In this document: one piece after another, positions 1-9,787 of the stretch
How the letters are laid out: the number at the start of each line of letters is the position of its first letter
How positions within the stretch are numbered: position 1 is the stretch's first letter
NCBI GenBank assembly: GCA_033807775.1
Contig: CM066322.1
Location: forward strand, 19,953,001-20,017,000
Direction of reading: 5' to 3'
Length of the DNA: 64,000 nt
Source: Saussurea involucrata
Lineage: Eukaryota; Streptophyta; Magnoliopsida; Asterales; Asteraceae
Notes under the pieces: generated by a model
Database searches by the model: none
What the model saw: only the letters and a program-made list of their open reading frames with translations
What the model was told of the DNA's origin: nothing
Position numbers and translations under genes: made by a program

Positions 1-1289
1 GAGGTATTAAACACTCTGTAAGCCTTACTCTGAGATGAGTAACCAACAAGAAAACCATCATCTGCTTTGCTATCAAACTTACCTAAGTGAGATTTGGTAT
101 TGAGAATTGTACAAGGACACCCAAATGGTTTGAAAAATCCAATAAATGGTTTCTTTTTCTGAAAAAGCTCATAAGGTGTCTTGTTTTTAGGCTTTATTAC
201 TAAAACTCTGTTTTGGACATAACAAGCAGTATTAACTGCTTCTGCCCAAAAAGTAGTGGGTAATTTTGAATCAGCTAACAGAGATCTAGCAGCCTCAATC
301 AGTGTCCTATTCCTTCTCTCAGCAACACCATTCTGTTGTGGAGTCCTAGGAGCACTGTATTGTCTCTCAATTCCTTTTTCCTCACAAAAGGTGTTTAGAT
401 CAAGGTTTTTAAATTCAGTCCCATTATCTGATCTAATGACTTTCACTTTTTGATTTGATTGGTTTTCAATTCTAAGAATAAAAGATTTGATCAGTCCACT
501 TGTCTCATCTTTAGTTCTCAGAAAATATACCCAAGTAAATCTAGAGTAATCATCAATAATAACTAAACAGTATGACTTCTTGCCAATGCTCATGACATTT
601 GTAGGGCCAAACAGATCCATATGCAACAACTGAAGAGGATTTGAGATAGTGTTTATCTCTTTGGACTTATGAGAAGTTTTGTGTTGTTTGCCTTTGAGAC
701 AAGCAACACAATGATCATCACATGAATAAACTTTTGATGGTAAACCCCTAACAAGATTATTTTTAACAAGTTTATTCATTGTTTTAAAATTCATGTGACA
801 CATCCTTCTGTGCCAAAGTGATGATTCATCCATTGAAGCTTTTGATACCAAACAGTTTAGGGATGAATCAGATGAAACACTTTCTAAATCTAAACAATAC
901 ACATTATCCTTTCTAGGAGTTCTCAATAGTATCATGTTTTCATCAACTACTTTGAATCCAGGAGCAAGAATAATGCATTCAGAATCAGTAAATAATATAC
1001 TATGTTTCTTGTCACAGACCTGTGATACACTTAACAGGTTGTATCTCAATTGCTCAACATAGTAAACATCCTCAAATGTCATCTTACCTTTTGATACATC
1101 ACCTTTACCACTTATCTTACCTCCTGCAGGATTATTCCCAAAAGCAACATGTCCTCCATCAATTCTTTTGAAATTCTTGAGGCAGGCCATGTTACCTGTC
1201 ATGTGCCTGGAGCAACCACTATCAACATGCCAGATGCTCTTCCCCTTGAGCTGTTGGTTGCCCTGCACATAAGATAAATCAATTAGTTT
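1..1289 (-). CDS. copia pol: protease and integrase, partial
   Basis: I followed this frame line by line from 1289 to about 180 and found no stop. It opens with the aspartic protease active site DSGCSRHMTG (around 1219-1190). The GAG-pre-integrase zinc finger follows (HRRMCH near 815 and CVAC near 705). The integrase core has catalytic Asp in HMDLFGPT (near 620), Asp in SDNGTE (near 425) and Glu in NGVAERRNR (near 325), that is D,D35E. The product would mature gag and insert the cDNA into chromosomes. The frame is not continuous with gag: gag stops at 1283 and pol lies one frame away, with its own upstream stop at 1290-1292. Expression therefore needs a frameshift, or the element carries an indel. 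Family assignment is secure; function of this copy is unknown. Confidence 0.92.
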
Positions 1290-1843
1290 TTATTGGGAAC
1301 CCAAGCCAAAGTGGTCTTGGGTCTCCCTTGCTCATCAAAGTACTTACATTCAGTTTGGATAAGTTTTTCAACCTGAGGAACTTCAGTACTGGAGTACTTT
1401 GTCAAGATGATTGGTCTAGCAGCACAAACACTAGAAGCAGTATTATCTTTAGAAGAAGTACTAACAGTGTTAGCAGTACTAACACTGCTAGCAGCAGTAT
1501 TGCTTCTAGAAGAAGTACTAACAGTGTTAGAAGCACTAACACTGTTAGCAGCAGTACTATCTGAGGCAGCAGTACTAACACTAGTGCTTTTAGGAACCCA
1601 CATTATGACACATTCTTTTTCAGTCTTTTTCCTCATGTGGCTTTTGGATTTAGCTTGTTTCTTAGCCACATGGTTTCTTACAGGCTTCCTATAACCATTT
1701 GATTTTTGAAAAGTTCTTTGAAAATTTATCCTTTGGTTAATAGGATTGAAATAACAGTGTTTGGCAAGGTGATTCAATTTGCCACAGATAAAACAAGGCT
1801 TTGGTCTCTTCTTTTTCAGTTTTATCCTCAACAATAACTTCAT
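1283..1843 (-). CDS. copia gag C-terminal segment with second zinc knuckle
   Basis: This frame overlaps the end of the main gag frame (1737-1843) and continues its homology: CFICGKLNHLAKHC at residues 17-30 is a CCHC knuckle, followed by a basic stretch and a Ser/Thr/Ala-rich low-complexity tract (about residues 80-140). It ends in AWVPNKN and a TAA at 1283-1285. The main gag frame reads straight past the knuckle out of frame, so a one-base shift lies in the A/G-rich run near 1805-1825. The tract at about 1430-1590 is built from repeated AGTACT-containing DNA words. The nucleic-acid-binding role is known for the family. Whether the shift is a mutation or programmed cannot be decided here. Confidence 0.8.
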   Translation of the reverse strand: MKLLLRIKLKKKRPKPCFICGKLNHLAKHCYFNPINQRINFQRTFQKSNGYRKPVRNHVAKKQAKSKSHMRKKTEKECVIMWVPKSTSVSTAASDSTAANSVSASNTVSTSSRSNTAASSVSTANTVSTSSKDNTASSVCAARPIILTKYSSTEVPQVEKLIQTECKYFDEQGRPKTTLAWVPNKN

Positions 1844-3530
1844 CTAATGGATCTACTTTAGTAGCTCCTTCAGGTAAGTCCTTCCTATCCTTGGTTTCTA
1901 ACAGGTCTGACCTAGGAGGGATGTATGTGTTGGTGTAGGGTGGAGGTGTGGCATTGTACCCTATGCCTGGTTTCATCTTACTGTGGATTTGAGCATTTAT
2001 TATGGTGTCCATGACTTTAGAAGCACATGAAAACTTTTCAACATCAAGTTTTACTTTCTCAAGTTCTCCTTTTAATTTCTCACATTCCTCCCTAGACTCT
2101 TTCAGTTGGAACTCCAGACCATTCTTTTCCCACTTCCAGTAGTTTGTATCATATGAGTGTTGAAGTTCATTGGCTTGAAAAGCCTTAATTTGTTCTTCAA
2201 ACCTCTCAACAATCACTACATAATCTCTTCTATCCTTTTCTAATCTCTTAAGGTCATCACACATTCCCTGGTTGTGATCTCTATACTTTTTCACAGTGTC
2301 TATACAAGCTTGAGAACAGAGATTAGATTTTACCTCAGTAGGAAGATCTGAGACTTCTGCCATGAGTGCGTGATTCTGAATTGCCTCTTCTGCTTGATCA
2401 CTCCAATCAAATCCCATTCCTTGTTGAGAAACAAGGGCTTGAACAGAGTTTCTGTTCTGGTTGAAGCTTCCAGTCTGAGCTTGTTGATGGTTGTTTTGAG
2501 ATACTCCACCTCTGCATTCTCTGGCAAAGTGTCCCATCTTATGACACTTGTAGCATTCCACCTTAGACTTGTCAAACCCAGCACCATCTTCTCTTCTTTG
2601 GGAAAAGTTGTTTCTCCCAGTCCTCTTTATAAACTTCTTCACCCTCATAGAAAGCATAGCCATCTGCCACTTGATATCCATCTCCTCAAGATCATCAGCA
2701 TTAATCTGTTCTAAGTCATCATTAATTAATGAGGAGTTAACATGACTAGAAAAGAAAGCTTCTAGTACAGAATCATTGGCCTTCTCCTGATTGACTCCAC
2801 CAGCAGTACTAACTGATTCAGGGTTAGCAGTAGAATCAGTTGATGCTGATAGGAGTGCAGCATTATACACATATCCTGAGGGCTTCTTCTTGGCTTCAAC
2901 CTCTGCTTCAAATACCCTAAGATCATTGTAAAGATCATCAAGCTCTTTATCTTCTAACTGGTCATTCTGTCTGAAAGACACAGTATACATTGTCCATTCC
3001 TCACCTAATGATCTTAGAAACTTCCTGTTTACATCATCAGCCTCCATATGAACTCCAACTGTAGCCAATTCTCCAATCAACTTATTAAATCTATCAAAAG
3101 TTTGAGTCATAGACTCATTCTTTGTAGAAGTAAAATTTTCATATTGTTGCTTAAGAATTGCCTTCTGGTTCCTCTTGGTGCTCTTGGTACCAGTGAATCT
3201 CTTTTCCAATGCATTCCATAAAATCTGAGCATCAGTGCAGTGATGAAATTGGTGCTGATACTCATTGGGAATAGCCAAAAGCAGAGTGCTTAAGGCTTTC
3301 ATCTCTGTTTGTCTAACCTTTCTTTCTGCATCAGTCTTTGGAGGGGGTCTTTTGCCATCTGGTCCAACCTTTCCTTCAGCACATGGACCATTCTCTATAA
3401 TATCCCAGATGGAATAATCAGTAAGCAAAATATACTGCTTGATTCTAATCTTCCACATGTCAAACTCATTAGGCCTGAGCATGGGAACCTTTGAAACAAG
3501 AGTACTGTTTGATTCAACTGTGTTGTCCAT
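1737..3530 (-). CDS. copia gag polyprotein, N-terminal part
   Basis: This 597-codon frame starts at the Met nearest the primer site, 24 bases inside it. Residues about 18-50 (FDMWKIRIKQYILL) resemble the DUF4219 gag head, and about 75-200 resemble the UBN2/retrotran_gag capsid region. A CCHC knuckle, CYKCHKMGHFAREC, lies at 326-339, with a charged coiled-coil-like stretch after it (about 400-520). Gag forms the virus-like particle and packages element RNA. After about residue 570 the frame drifts off the family pattern, and the homology resumes in the overlapping frame at 1283-1843, so the natural gag is longer than this frame. The Ser/Thr-rich segment at about 228-250 uses the same AGTACT words as the LTR. 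Confidence 0.9.
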   Translation of the reverse strand: MDNTVESNSTLVSKVPMLRPNEFDMWKIRIKQYILLTDYSIWDIIENGPCAEGKVGPDGKRPPPKTDAERKVRQTEMKALSTLLLAIPNEYQHQFHHCTDAQILWNALEKRFTGTKSTKRNQKAILKQQYENFTSTKNESMTQTFDRFNKLIGELATVGVHMEADDVNRKFLRSLGEEWTMYTVSFRQNDQLEDKELDDLYNDLRVFEAEVEAKKKPSGYVYNAALLSASTDSTANPESVSTAGGVNQEKANDSVLEAFFSSHVNSSLINDDLEQINADDLEEMDIKWQMAMLSMRVKKFIKRTGRNNFSQRREDGAGFDKSKVECYKCHKMGHFARECRGGVSQNNHQQAQTGSFNQNRNSVQALVSQQGMGFDWSDQAEEAIQNHALMAEVSDLPTEVKSNLCSQACIDTVKKYRDHNQGMCDDLKRLEKDRRDYVVIVERFEEQIKAFQANELQHSYDTNYWKWEKNGLEFQLKESREECEKLKGELEKVKLDVEKFSCASKVMDTIINAQIHSKMKPGIGYNATPPPYTNTYIPPRSDLLETKDRKDLPEGATKVDPLDEVIVEDKTEKEETKALFYLWQIESPCQTLLFQSY

Positions 3531-3553
3531 AATGATTGTAGATTTCTAAGAAA

Positions 3554-3569
3554 CCAAGCTCTGATACCA
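3554..3569 (-). promoter_or_regulatory. Primer-binding site, element J
   Basis: The minus strand reads TGGTATCAGAGCTTGG, complementary to the 3' end of initiator Met-tRNA, two bases inside the LTR end at 3572. It fixes the element's orientation. Confidence 0.92.
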
Positions 3570-3571
3570 CT

Positions 3572-4179
3572 TGTCAGGATCGATTCCAAACAAGAATAAT
3601 TATACTTAGAAATCAGAATTAAAGAATCTTGCAGAATAGAACTTTAATTCAAACACACTCAATGAACAACTAATCAGAAAACACAATCTGATTGTATTCA
3701 ATACTTCAACTCACAAGTTTACAACCAAACCTCAATCTTGTTGAACAGGCTCAACAAGACGACTTCTACTTCTCTAGAAATAGGGTTCTAAACCTTGAGG
3801 TTAATTCTCTCTAAAACAAAAACGAATTCTCACAAAATCACTTACCGAATAGCTATCTATCAACATCTATTTATACAAAATAATTACAAGATAACTATCA
3901 AAACAAATTTGATCTTCAGAATATTCTTTCATGCTTATCTTCAATCATTACATCTTTATATCCAACATTCTCGCATTCCATAATTATGATCACAAGCAGT
4001 ATTAACATCGTTATGCACAAGCAGTACTAACATTGTTCCAGCAGCATTAACTTTTACTTGGAGTACTAACTTTGCTCTGGCAGTAGTATTGTTGTTCTGG
4101 CAGTAGTATTGTTGTTCTGGCTATACTATTGTTGTTCTGGCAGTACTAACCATACTTGGCAAATCTTCAGTTCCCAACA
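3572..4179 (-). repeat. 5' LTR of copia element J
   Basis: The 608-bp repeat begins TGTTGGGAACTGAAG on the minus strand (4179) and ends in CCTGACA at 3572, next to the primer site. The TGT..ACA ends are canonical. It contains several GCAGTACTAAC words also found in gag. The second LTR is outside the window. Confidence 0.88.
4081..4140. repeat. 20-bp tandem repeat inside LTR J
   Basis: Three copies of a 20-bp unit (CAGTAGTATTGTTGTTCTGG and one variant), flanked by GCAGTACTAAC words on both sides. Confidence 0.85.
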
Positions 4180-4486
4180 TTAGGTCTAACCCTCATTTTT
4201 CTGTTTTAAAAATATGTATTCCAGGTGGTGGATCGGGTAAGGGCAAGTGAAAAGTTTATGCCATGGATATCTCTTGTGAAGACTTTTGTGTTGATGACAT
4301 AACTATGTTTTGAACCCATGACTTTGTTATTAATCAACATGTATTGTATTCCGCGAAAAATTTGTACTCGTTTATTTTTATGTTACCTAGACTTTGGGAC
4401 CGAACGTGTTATATATAATGTATCTTTTGGTAATATTATGGCATGAATATATGTTATTTGTATATTTGGAAATCGGGGACGTTACA
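4180..4486 (+). repeat. 3' end of a gypsy-type LTR, truncated by element J
   Basis: The segment ends in GGGGACGTTACA, the same terminus as LTR C (GGACGTTACA). It begins with the right arm of the hairpin (AGGTCTAACCCTC) found in LTRs B, C, D and E, then a CAG at 4223-4225. Directly after 4486 the protease frame of element A resumes, so this LTR was inserted into A, and J was later inserted into this LTR. Its left part and its TSD partner (probably ATTAA) lie beyond J, outside the window. Confidence 0.68.
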
Positions 4487-4913
4487 ATTAATTTGATGCA
4501 TCTATCTATTTTCAGGAAACTCGGCTTGGGGGAAGTGAAGCCAACATTACATGACAATTCAACTCGCAGATAGATAAATCGTGTATCCATATGGAGTGAT
4601 AGAGGATGTGCTCATCAAAGTCGACAAGTTCTATTTTCCGGTGGAATTCGTGGTGCTGGACATTGATGAAGATATAGAGGTCCCGTTGATATTGGGAAGA
4701 CCATTTCTGGCCACGAGCAAAGCGCTAATTGACATGGAAGAAGGCGAGATGACGATGAGGGTTGGCGGCAAAAATGTAGTATTCAAGATGTTCGAGAGGG
4801 TAAGAGATAGGAGTGAAGAGGAGTCCGATGATCAAGGAAAACCAGTTGTGGAAGAAACTGCGGAAGACCGTAAGTGTGGGCGAGTCAATTCCGCGAATAC
4901 CGAGCCAAGTTGA
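4487..4913 (+). pseudogene. Ty3/gypsy (Athila/Tat-like) protease remnant
   Basis: Translation gives a recognisable plant gypsy retropepsin: INLMHLSIFRKLGLGE near 4490-4535, then YPYGVIEDVLIKV, then VPLILGRPFLATSKALID. The last is the C-terminal half of the fold, with the ILGRPFL signature. The catalytic DSG-type motif would lie upstream of the inserted LTR. Breaks: a one-base shift between the LGLGE block and the MTIQLADR block near 4545, and a TAA in frame at about 4576-4578, inside the block. The distal frame (4581-4913) ends in a charged tail with no reverse transcriptase after it. GGGAGGCAACCC at 4957-4968, which follows the last gene in many plant gypsy elements, comes directly afterwards. 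Family assignment is good; this copy cannot make protease. Confidence 0.8.
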
Positions 4914-5050
4914 GAGCCACATAGTCGTGTCATGACTTTAACTACGGCGGTGGGTGGGAGGCAACCCACCGAGGTTTGCGTGTTTTGTTTTTAAGTTATG
5001 TGTTGGAGTGATTTTATTTATAAAAAAAACATTTTGGGGAACAGAGACTT

Positions 5051-5157
5051 ACGCGGGTTCCTGCGCGGTTTACAAACCGCGGGAGCCTCTGTTTGTTTTG
5101 CGAAACAAAATGTTGCGCGGTTTATCCCGCGACTTCCAAACCGCGGCCAAAACCGCA
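5051..5157. repeat. CpG-rich inverted-repeat array, internal copy
   Basis: This holds the GCGGTTT/AAACCGC hairpin module (5064-5080) and further arms up to 5157. A 25-bp stretch (5058-5082) is identical to 7354-7378 in the same element's LTR. Both GCGGTTT and GCGACTT arm types occur here (5117-5135). Confidence 0.85.
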
Positions 5158-5420
5158 GGGGTCCTCCTGATGTTTCTATGTGTTTTTCGTGCAGTTTTTG
5201 TTCCTTCTTGCTTGTGTTTCATTTTCTTTGCGTTTTTCGTCTTTTGCTTTGATCTCTTTTGTTTTTGCTTTCTCCCTCCATCTTTTCTGAATTCTCCCAA
5301 CTGGTCGCTCAAATCCTTCAAGAGAATCTTCTCCGTCCGGTCAAACGGGTATGTTCTAACTTTGTATATTAACGAGTGGGGTACGATGTTTGTTTCCTTA
5401 TTAGTTAAACGAGATGCAAC

Positions 5421-5556
5421 AAACCTAAGTTTCACTTAGGTTTGGGGTGCCTCACCTTTCAACATCTACACACTCACTTTTAATCCTGTGCAAACCTCGG
5501 TTTACCGAGGTTTGGGGTTGGCTTTAGTTGGCAAACCTAGGTCACGACCTAGGTTT
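5421..5556. repeat. Three hairpins with GGGGT tails
   Basis: Perfect stems occur at 5421-5443 (10 bp, loop 3), 5492-5513 (9 bp, loop 4) and 5533-5556 (11 bp, loop 2). All begin AAACCT and end AGGTTT, and each is followed by GGGGT. The inner stem bases differ between the three but remain paired. Confidence 0.9.
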
Positions 5557-7090
5557 GGGGTGTCCATATATGAATAACTCTGGGTTCGCTTCTAGATATG
5601 TTGTGTTAATGCTTTGTCCTTCCGGTTTGATGACTGTAATAACTGCACAATGACACGTGTCCCACCTGTGTATCGCCTGCACCGACACTTGCACATTGGG
5701 GACAATGTGTGGGTAAGGTTTGGGGTTGCTCAATCGGGCCCACGTTGATGCACGTAGATTTCCTGCACTTTTGAATGTTTAGATCATAGGAGCTAAATTT
5801 TTGTTTTGAATGATTGAGACCGACCATTGTGGGAAGAATCATGTGATAGTAACGTGACCATTAGGGAAGGACCGGGAAAAGACATGACTAGGGACATTAG
5901 TGGAGACCACCCAATAGAGAGATTTGAGCCTAAATGACGCTTTTCATTTCGAGGGATTTAAACACGAAATTCGTATACACTTCTTCGAATTCCTTGTCGT
6001 GATTATAGAATGATCTCGCTATAATATTGCATTGAGTAGCAAAGACGACCATTGGGATATTGGGTGAGGGTATAGTAGACCATATCGTGTGGACCTTAAG
6101 AGATGATTCCAGGCATTGTGTGTATGTTTAACCCGTTTTTGTCTAACGTACCTTTTGACCCATTATGTGTGTACCCAAAACCACCTTTGTAGCTAAACAC
6201 TCACCACTTGTTCATTCCAGACCCACCATTAAACCCTAACCAGAAGCCTTAACCAACCCTTATCCGAAAGTGTGTCAATTAGAGGCGGTAATGAACAGCG
6301 AGAAATAGAGCGGAAAAGAAAGAGTACAGGCCAGCCATGAAAATAAATAATAGATAGAAAAGAGGGCCAATGCAGCCCCAATCAAATAAAGAGGACCAAT
6401 GATGTCCCAAAAAAACAGTAGCTTAGATAGCTTTACAGCAGAATAATAAAAGAGTCAAAGCGACTCCAGTAATGACAAAGAGGGCCAAGCGATAGAATGT
6501 GAAGAAAGTTCAGATCTGCTAATGGTGGACACACCGAGGATCTTTGATCCAATCACCCTTCGTTTCTTAACCATAACCCTTGCCCCGTTACAACCCTTGT
6601 AAAGACCTGGATGATCTTCTGGAAAATGTGATTAGGGTATACGACCACCTTTACCAATATTCCCTGTCTTGCTACTTGATTCCTTTCTGAGATCAACTTT
6701 TTGGACATTTGTGCGTCTTTCATTAGAGTTGTCATGTACTTATTGAGTATTCTTGTACATAACTTCCTTATACATGACAACATGTGCGACAGCCTAGGTT
6801 CGAGTGAAATGAGAGTATGTCGTGAGGTAGGGTCGAGGCGAAATGTTTTCCCTAGTATGTTTGGACCTAGTACAACCTTAATGTAATCGGAGCAGTCACG
6901 AGTTCAACTCATAATGGAAGGCCATAGATCAAACAGAATAAGGATGAGGCGAGAGTGAGATAGGCATTCATTGGTATGGGAAATCACCAGTGCATTACGT
7001 GGTACCGATTGGGAGTTGTGCAATTATTATTTCACTGATATATGCTTTTATTCTATTTTATCGCTAATTTGCTTGAGGACAAGCAACGCT
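5557..7090. other. Non-coding 3' region of element A
   Basis: No supported coding sequence. It holds one more AAGGTTTGGGGTTG word (5717-5730) and, at 7072-7086, the CTTGAGGACAAGCAA block typical of plant gypsy 3' ends. The short open frames here have no family resemblance. Confidence 0.6.
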
Positions 7091-7104
7091 CGGTTTGAGG
7101 TTGT
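7091..7104 (+). promoter_or_regulatory. Polypurine-tract region of element A
   Basis: CGGTTTGAGGTTGT lies directly before the LTR. It is a weak, G-rich plus-strand primer site, like those following CTTGAGGACAAGCAA in related elements. Confidence 0.6.
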
Positions 7105-8368
7105 TGATAACGCCACTTTTTGGCGTTATTTTCGGTCCTCAAACCAATGAGATTGGCTTGTGTTCTAGCAAAAAGACGGAACTTTATGGTTTATCTAGTG
7201 AAATGTGCAAGTAATCTAAAAGACGGCAATCATCGAAAAAAGAAGCTAAAAAGAGTCCAAAAGAGAGCCAAAACGAAGCCTAACGGAAGCCCAAGACCCG
7301 TGCCCGAACCAGGACCCGAACCTGACCCGAAGCTCCTCAGGGAACCGCGCGGTTTCCTGCGCGGTTTACAAACCGCGGCATAAACCGCGAGTGTCCCTGT
7401 TCCAGCTTTTATATTTTGGCGTTTTCCGGATTTTAGGTTATCATTGAATCATTCACACACAACGACGGCCAGCAGCTTAGGGGCGATTTTCAGAGCACTT
7501 TCACGTATTTTGGAGCCACGATAGAGGATCGATCGAGGAGACATTCATCGCACGAAGTGGATTAGAGCCGAGAGAAGGGAGTTCACCATTACATCTAACA
7601 CGTTCACGATCACTATGTTTGCACACACTTTTTCATCCCCTTTTCTTATGTTTGAGTCCACCACCAACATGAACTAATCTTTAGATGTTGGGGTTGGAAT
7701 GAATTTGGTTTAAGCTTATGAACATGTGACTTGATACTTTTATCAGTTTTCCCTATTTTAATGAAGCATGTGATTTAGTTTTTAATGCTTTTGTGAATTT
7801 GGCCAATTTACATCTGATTTGTTGTTAACAATTAAGTTCGAGAGAATTAATTGTTAGCTAGAACTAGAATTTGCATGCCTAAGGTGAGAAATTGGATAGA
7901 GATATACCAAGTAAGCCTTAGTCCCGTTGAAATCTTGCTTTTAATGCATTTTAAGTTTCATAGGTTGAGATCGAGAGATAAAACTTGTGCGTCCAAAATA
8001 AAACCCGTTGTTGCTTGAGAAAGAACAACGGTGATTTTCGAGATTGGGTATTCATTAAGGGGATTAACTGGTAATTGTTTTGAGTCAGGTGTTTATATGT
8101 GAAGACCTTAGGATTTCCAACCCTCAACTGTTTTCTCTATCCGAAGTTTCCTAAGTTGTTTACTGTCCCGTTTGTGATTTGTTTTCTTGCAATTAATTAG
8201 TTTTATACCAACCACTCAAAATTGCGACCATTGAGTTAATAGATCTTATAGTCATTGTGATACTTAGTTCCTAGTTCCCTGTGTTCGATACTCGTACTTT
8301 TGTACTATTACTTGATTTCGACCCGTACACTTGCGGTAAGATTTAGGGGGGTGGAAACCCGCCTATCA
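7105..8368 (+). repeat. 3' LTR of element A
   Basis: The 1264-bp repeat runs from TGATAACG to CCTATCA with TGATA..TATCA ends. It is homologous to the LTR that starts at 62867. Just inside the left end is a perfect 7-bp stem, AACGCCA/TGGCGTT (7109-7127), conserved in both copies. A TATA-like TTTATATTTT lies at about 7407-7416, just after the CpG array. Open frames in it are incidental. Confidence 0.85.
7343..7389. repeat. CpG inverted-repeat array in LTR A
   Basis: Contains the perfect palindrome AACCGCGCGGTT (7343-7354), the hairpin GCGGTTT-AC-AAACCGC (7361-7376) and a further AAACCGCG arm (7382-7389). The same position in LTR A' (63133-63178) has the same layout built from GCGACTT/AAGTCGC. 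Confidence 0.9.
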
Positions 8369-9591
8369 CTTTTCCCCACCACAAATAAGTTGTTTTTGAT
8401 AAGTTAATCCATTCTAACTTGTTTGTATTAATTAACATTTACTATCTTGTTTGTATTAATTAACATTGTATTAATTATATTATTAAATATTGTAATTGAT
8501 TATTTTTTGAAGATGTTCTTTTTGGTCATTTTACATCCTTATAAGCAGGCCCGACCCTGAGCCATGGCTATCGTGGCTTGGGCCATGGGCATCAGGACCA
8601 TTAGGGCATCAAATTTATATTGAAATTTAGGCTAGGTAGGCTCAGCCCAAGAAAAAATAATATCGTCTTGATTCTTGAATACGGCGTATACGTATCATGA
8701 AATCAGTAATCGCTTTTGTTTTCTTGCGTCTCTTACCCTCAAGACGGACTCACGAACAGTGATCTCAATCTCTCGCCTCTCAGCTCTCATTGCTCTGTCT
8801 CTTTCAATGTCTCAATCGATTGGTTGCTAAATCGACCGGCTTCTTGCATCTGACTACTTGAGTCGTGGTCGTTGCCCTAAATCGACTGCTAGTTTTGCCC
8901 TAAATCGACTACTCCTACCGGTTGCTGCCCCTAAATCCATTAATCGACTACTTGTTGTTGTCTTGTTGACTTGTTGCCCCTAAATCGACTACTGGCTTCA
9001 GTGACAGTGGCTTGTTGGTTGTTGTTGACTGTTCCTACATATATATCGATCATCATTCAGCACCAAACTTTCAAACCAAGTTCAGGTGTTTTCTTTTTAG
9101 CTTCTCAATATGCTTTGTTGAATAATATATATATAATTGCTTGAATTGTTTAGATATGTTTCTAGATCATAATCACCCGGTGTTCAAAATAGAAAAAGGG
9201 AAAAATGACAAATATTTGATGTTTGTGTGGTCTCTCCGTCATTCTATTTCACGGCTAAACCTACACGAAAATCTCTCATAAATCCTACACTATGTGTTTA
9301 TCCCTTGATTCACAATTAGTCACTTGTAATTAGTTTTAGTATATTATATTTTGATTACAAGTACACAAAGGCAGAAAGGCTTAGATGATGTTTGTTTAGT
9401 ATTTAGGATTTTAGGTTCATATCATTAATCATTATCTTTGTAAATTTAAGATTTTAGGCTCATATCGTTAATCATTAATATTGACAAAAATACCCCTAAA
9501 GCTTAATTTTAGGAATGGCTTAAATATGGCTGCGATCAATGGACGAGATTTGTCCTCACGTTTACAACTGAATTTGAGTTTTTAGATGAAC

Positions 9592-9593
<2 letters not shown>
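8369..9593. other. Non-coding DNA with degenerate repeats
   Basis: AT-rich start, then a patch (8548-8610) resembling the GGCCCGACCCTGAGCC-type 3' ends of plant hAT elements. Degenerate repeats of CCCTAAATCGACTACT follow at 8872-8998. No open frame resembles a known protein. Confidence 0.45.

Positions 9594-9665
<72 letters not shown>
9594..9665. repeat. (CT)n(TA)n microsatellite
   Basis: A pure CT run followed by a pure TA run, next to MITE copy G1. Confidence 0.97.
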
Positions 9666-9667
<2 letters not shown>

Positions 9668-9787
9668 TTGTGTTCCAGTGAGAAGTTGCGTTAACGAGAT
9701 AAGCATAATAAATGGTTATCAACCGTTGTATACACATTAAGATGAGATGCATCAGATTAATCCTCGTATCAAGAGGGTGGGCACACG
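9666..9787. mobile_element. MITE family G, copy 1 (truncated)
   Basis: Shares GTGAGAAGTTG, TATCAACCGTT and ATTAAGATGAGATGCA with copy G2 at 21136. It is interrupted by copia element H after 9787. Confidence 0.65.

Larger units (their letters stand above)
1..4179 (-). mobile_element. Ty1/copia LTR retrotransposon J, 5' two-thirds
   Basis: Reading on the minus strand from 4179 down, the order is 5' LTR, tRNA-Met primer site, gag, protease, integrase. The element leaves the window at base 1, inside or just after integrase, so reverse transcriptase, RNase H and the 3' LTR are not visible. Gag before integrase before (unseen) reverse transcriptase is the copia order. It sits in the LTR remnant that starts at 4180; TAGGT (4180-4184) should be the target duplication, but its partner is outside the window. 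Confidence 0.93.
4487..8368 (+). mobile_element. Gypsy element A, 3' part (protease remnant to 3' LTR)
   Basis: Protease remnant, then 2.2 kb of non-coding DNA, a CTTGAGGACAAGCAA block (7072-7086) and PPT, then the LTR. No reverse transcriptase, RNase H or integrase is found between 4914 and 7100. This is either an internally deleted copy or a non-autonomous gag-protease type. Confidence 0.75.

Noticed and set aside
1328..1694. Plus-strand frames with LTVLAVLTLLAAVL-type repeats
   Set aside because: Opposite-strand shadows of the Ser/Thr-rich gag tract of element J.
4954..5439. 161-codon open frame
   Set aside because: It runs through the CpG hairpin array and pyrimidine-rich DNA of element A; no protein family, no conservation.
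8869..8998. CCCTAAA words as interstitial telomere repeats
   Set aside because: They occur as CCCTAAATCGACT in an irregular longer unit, not as tandem heptamers.
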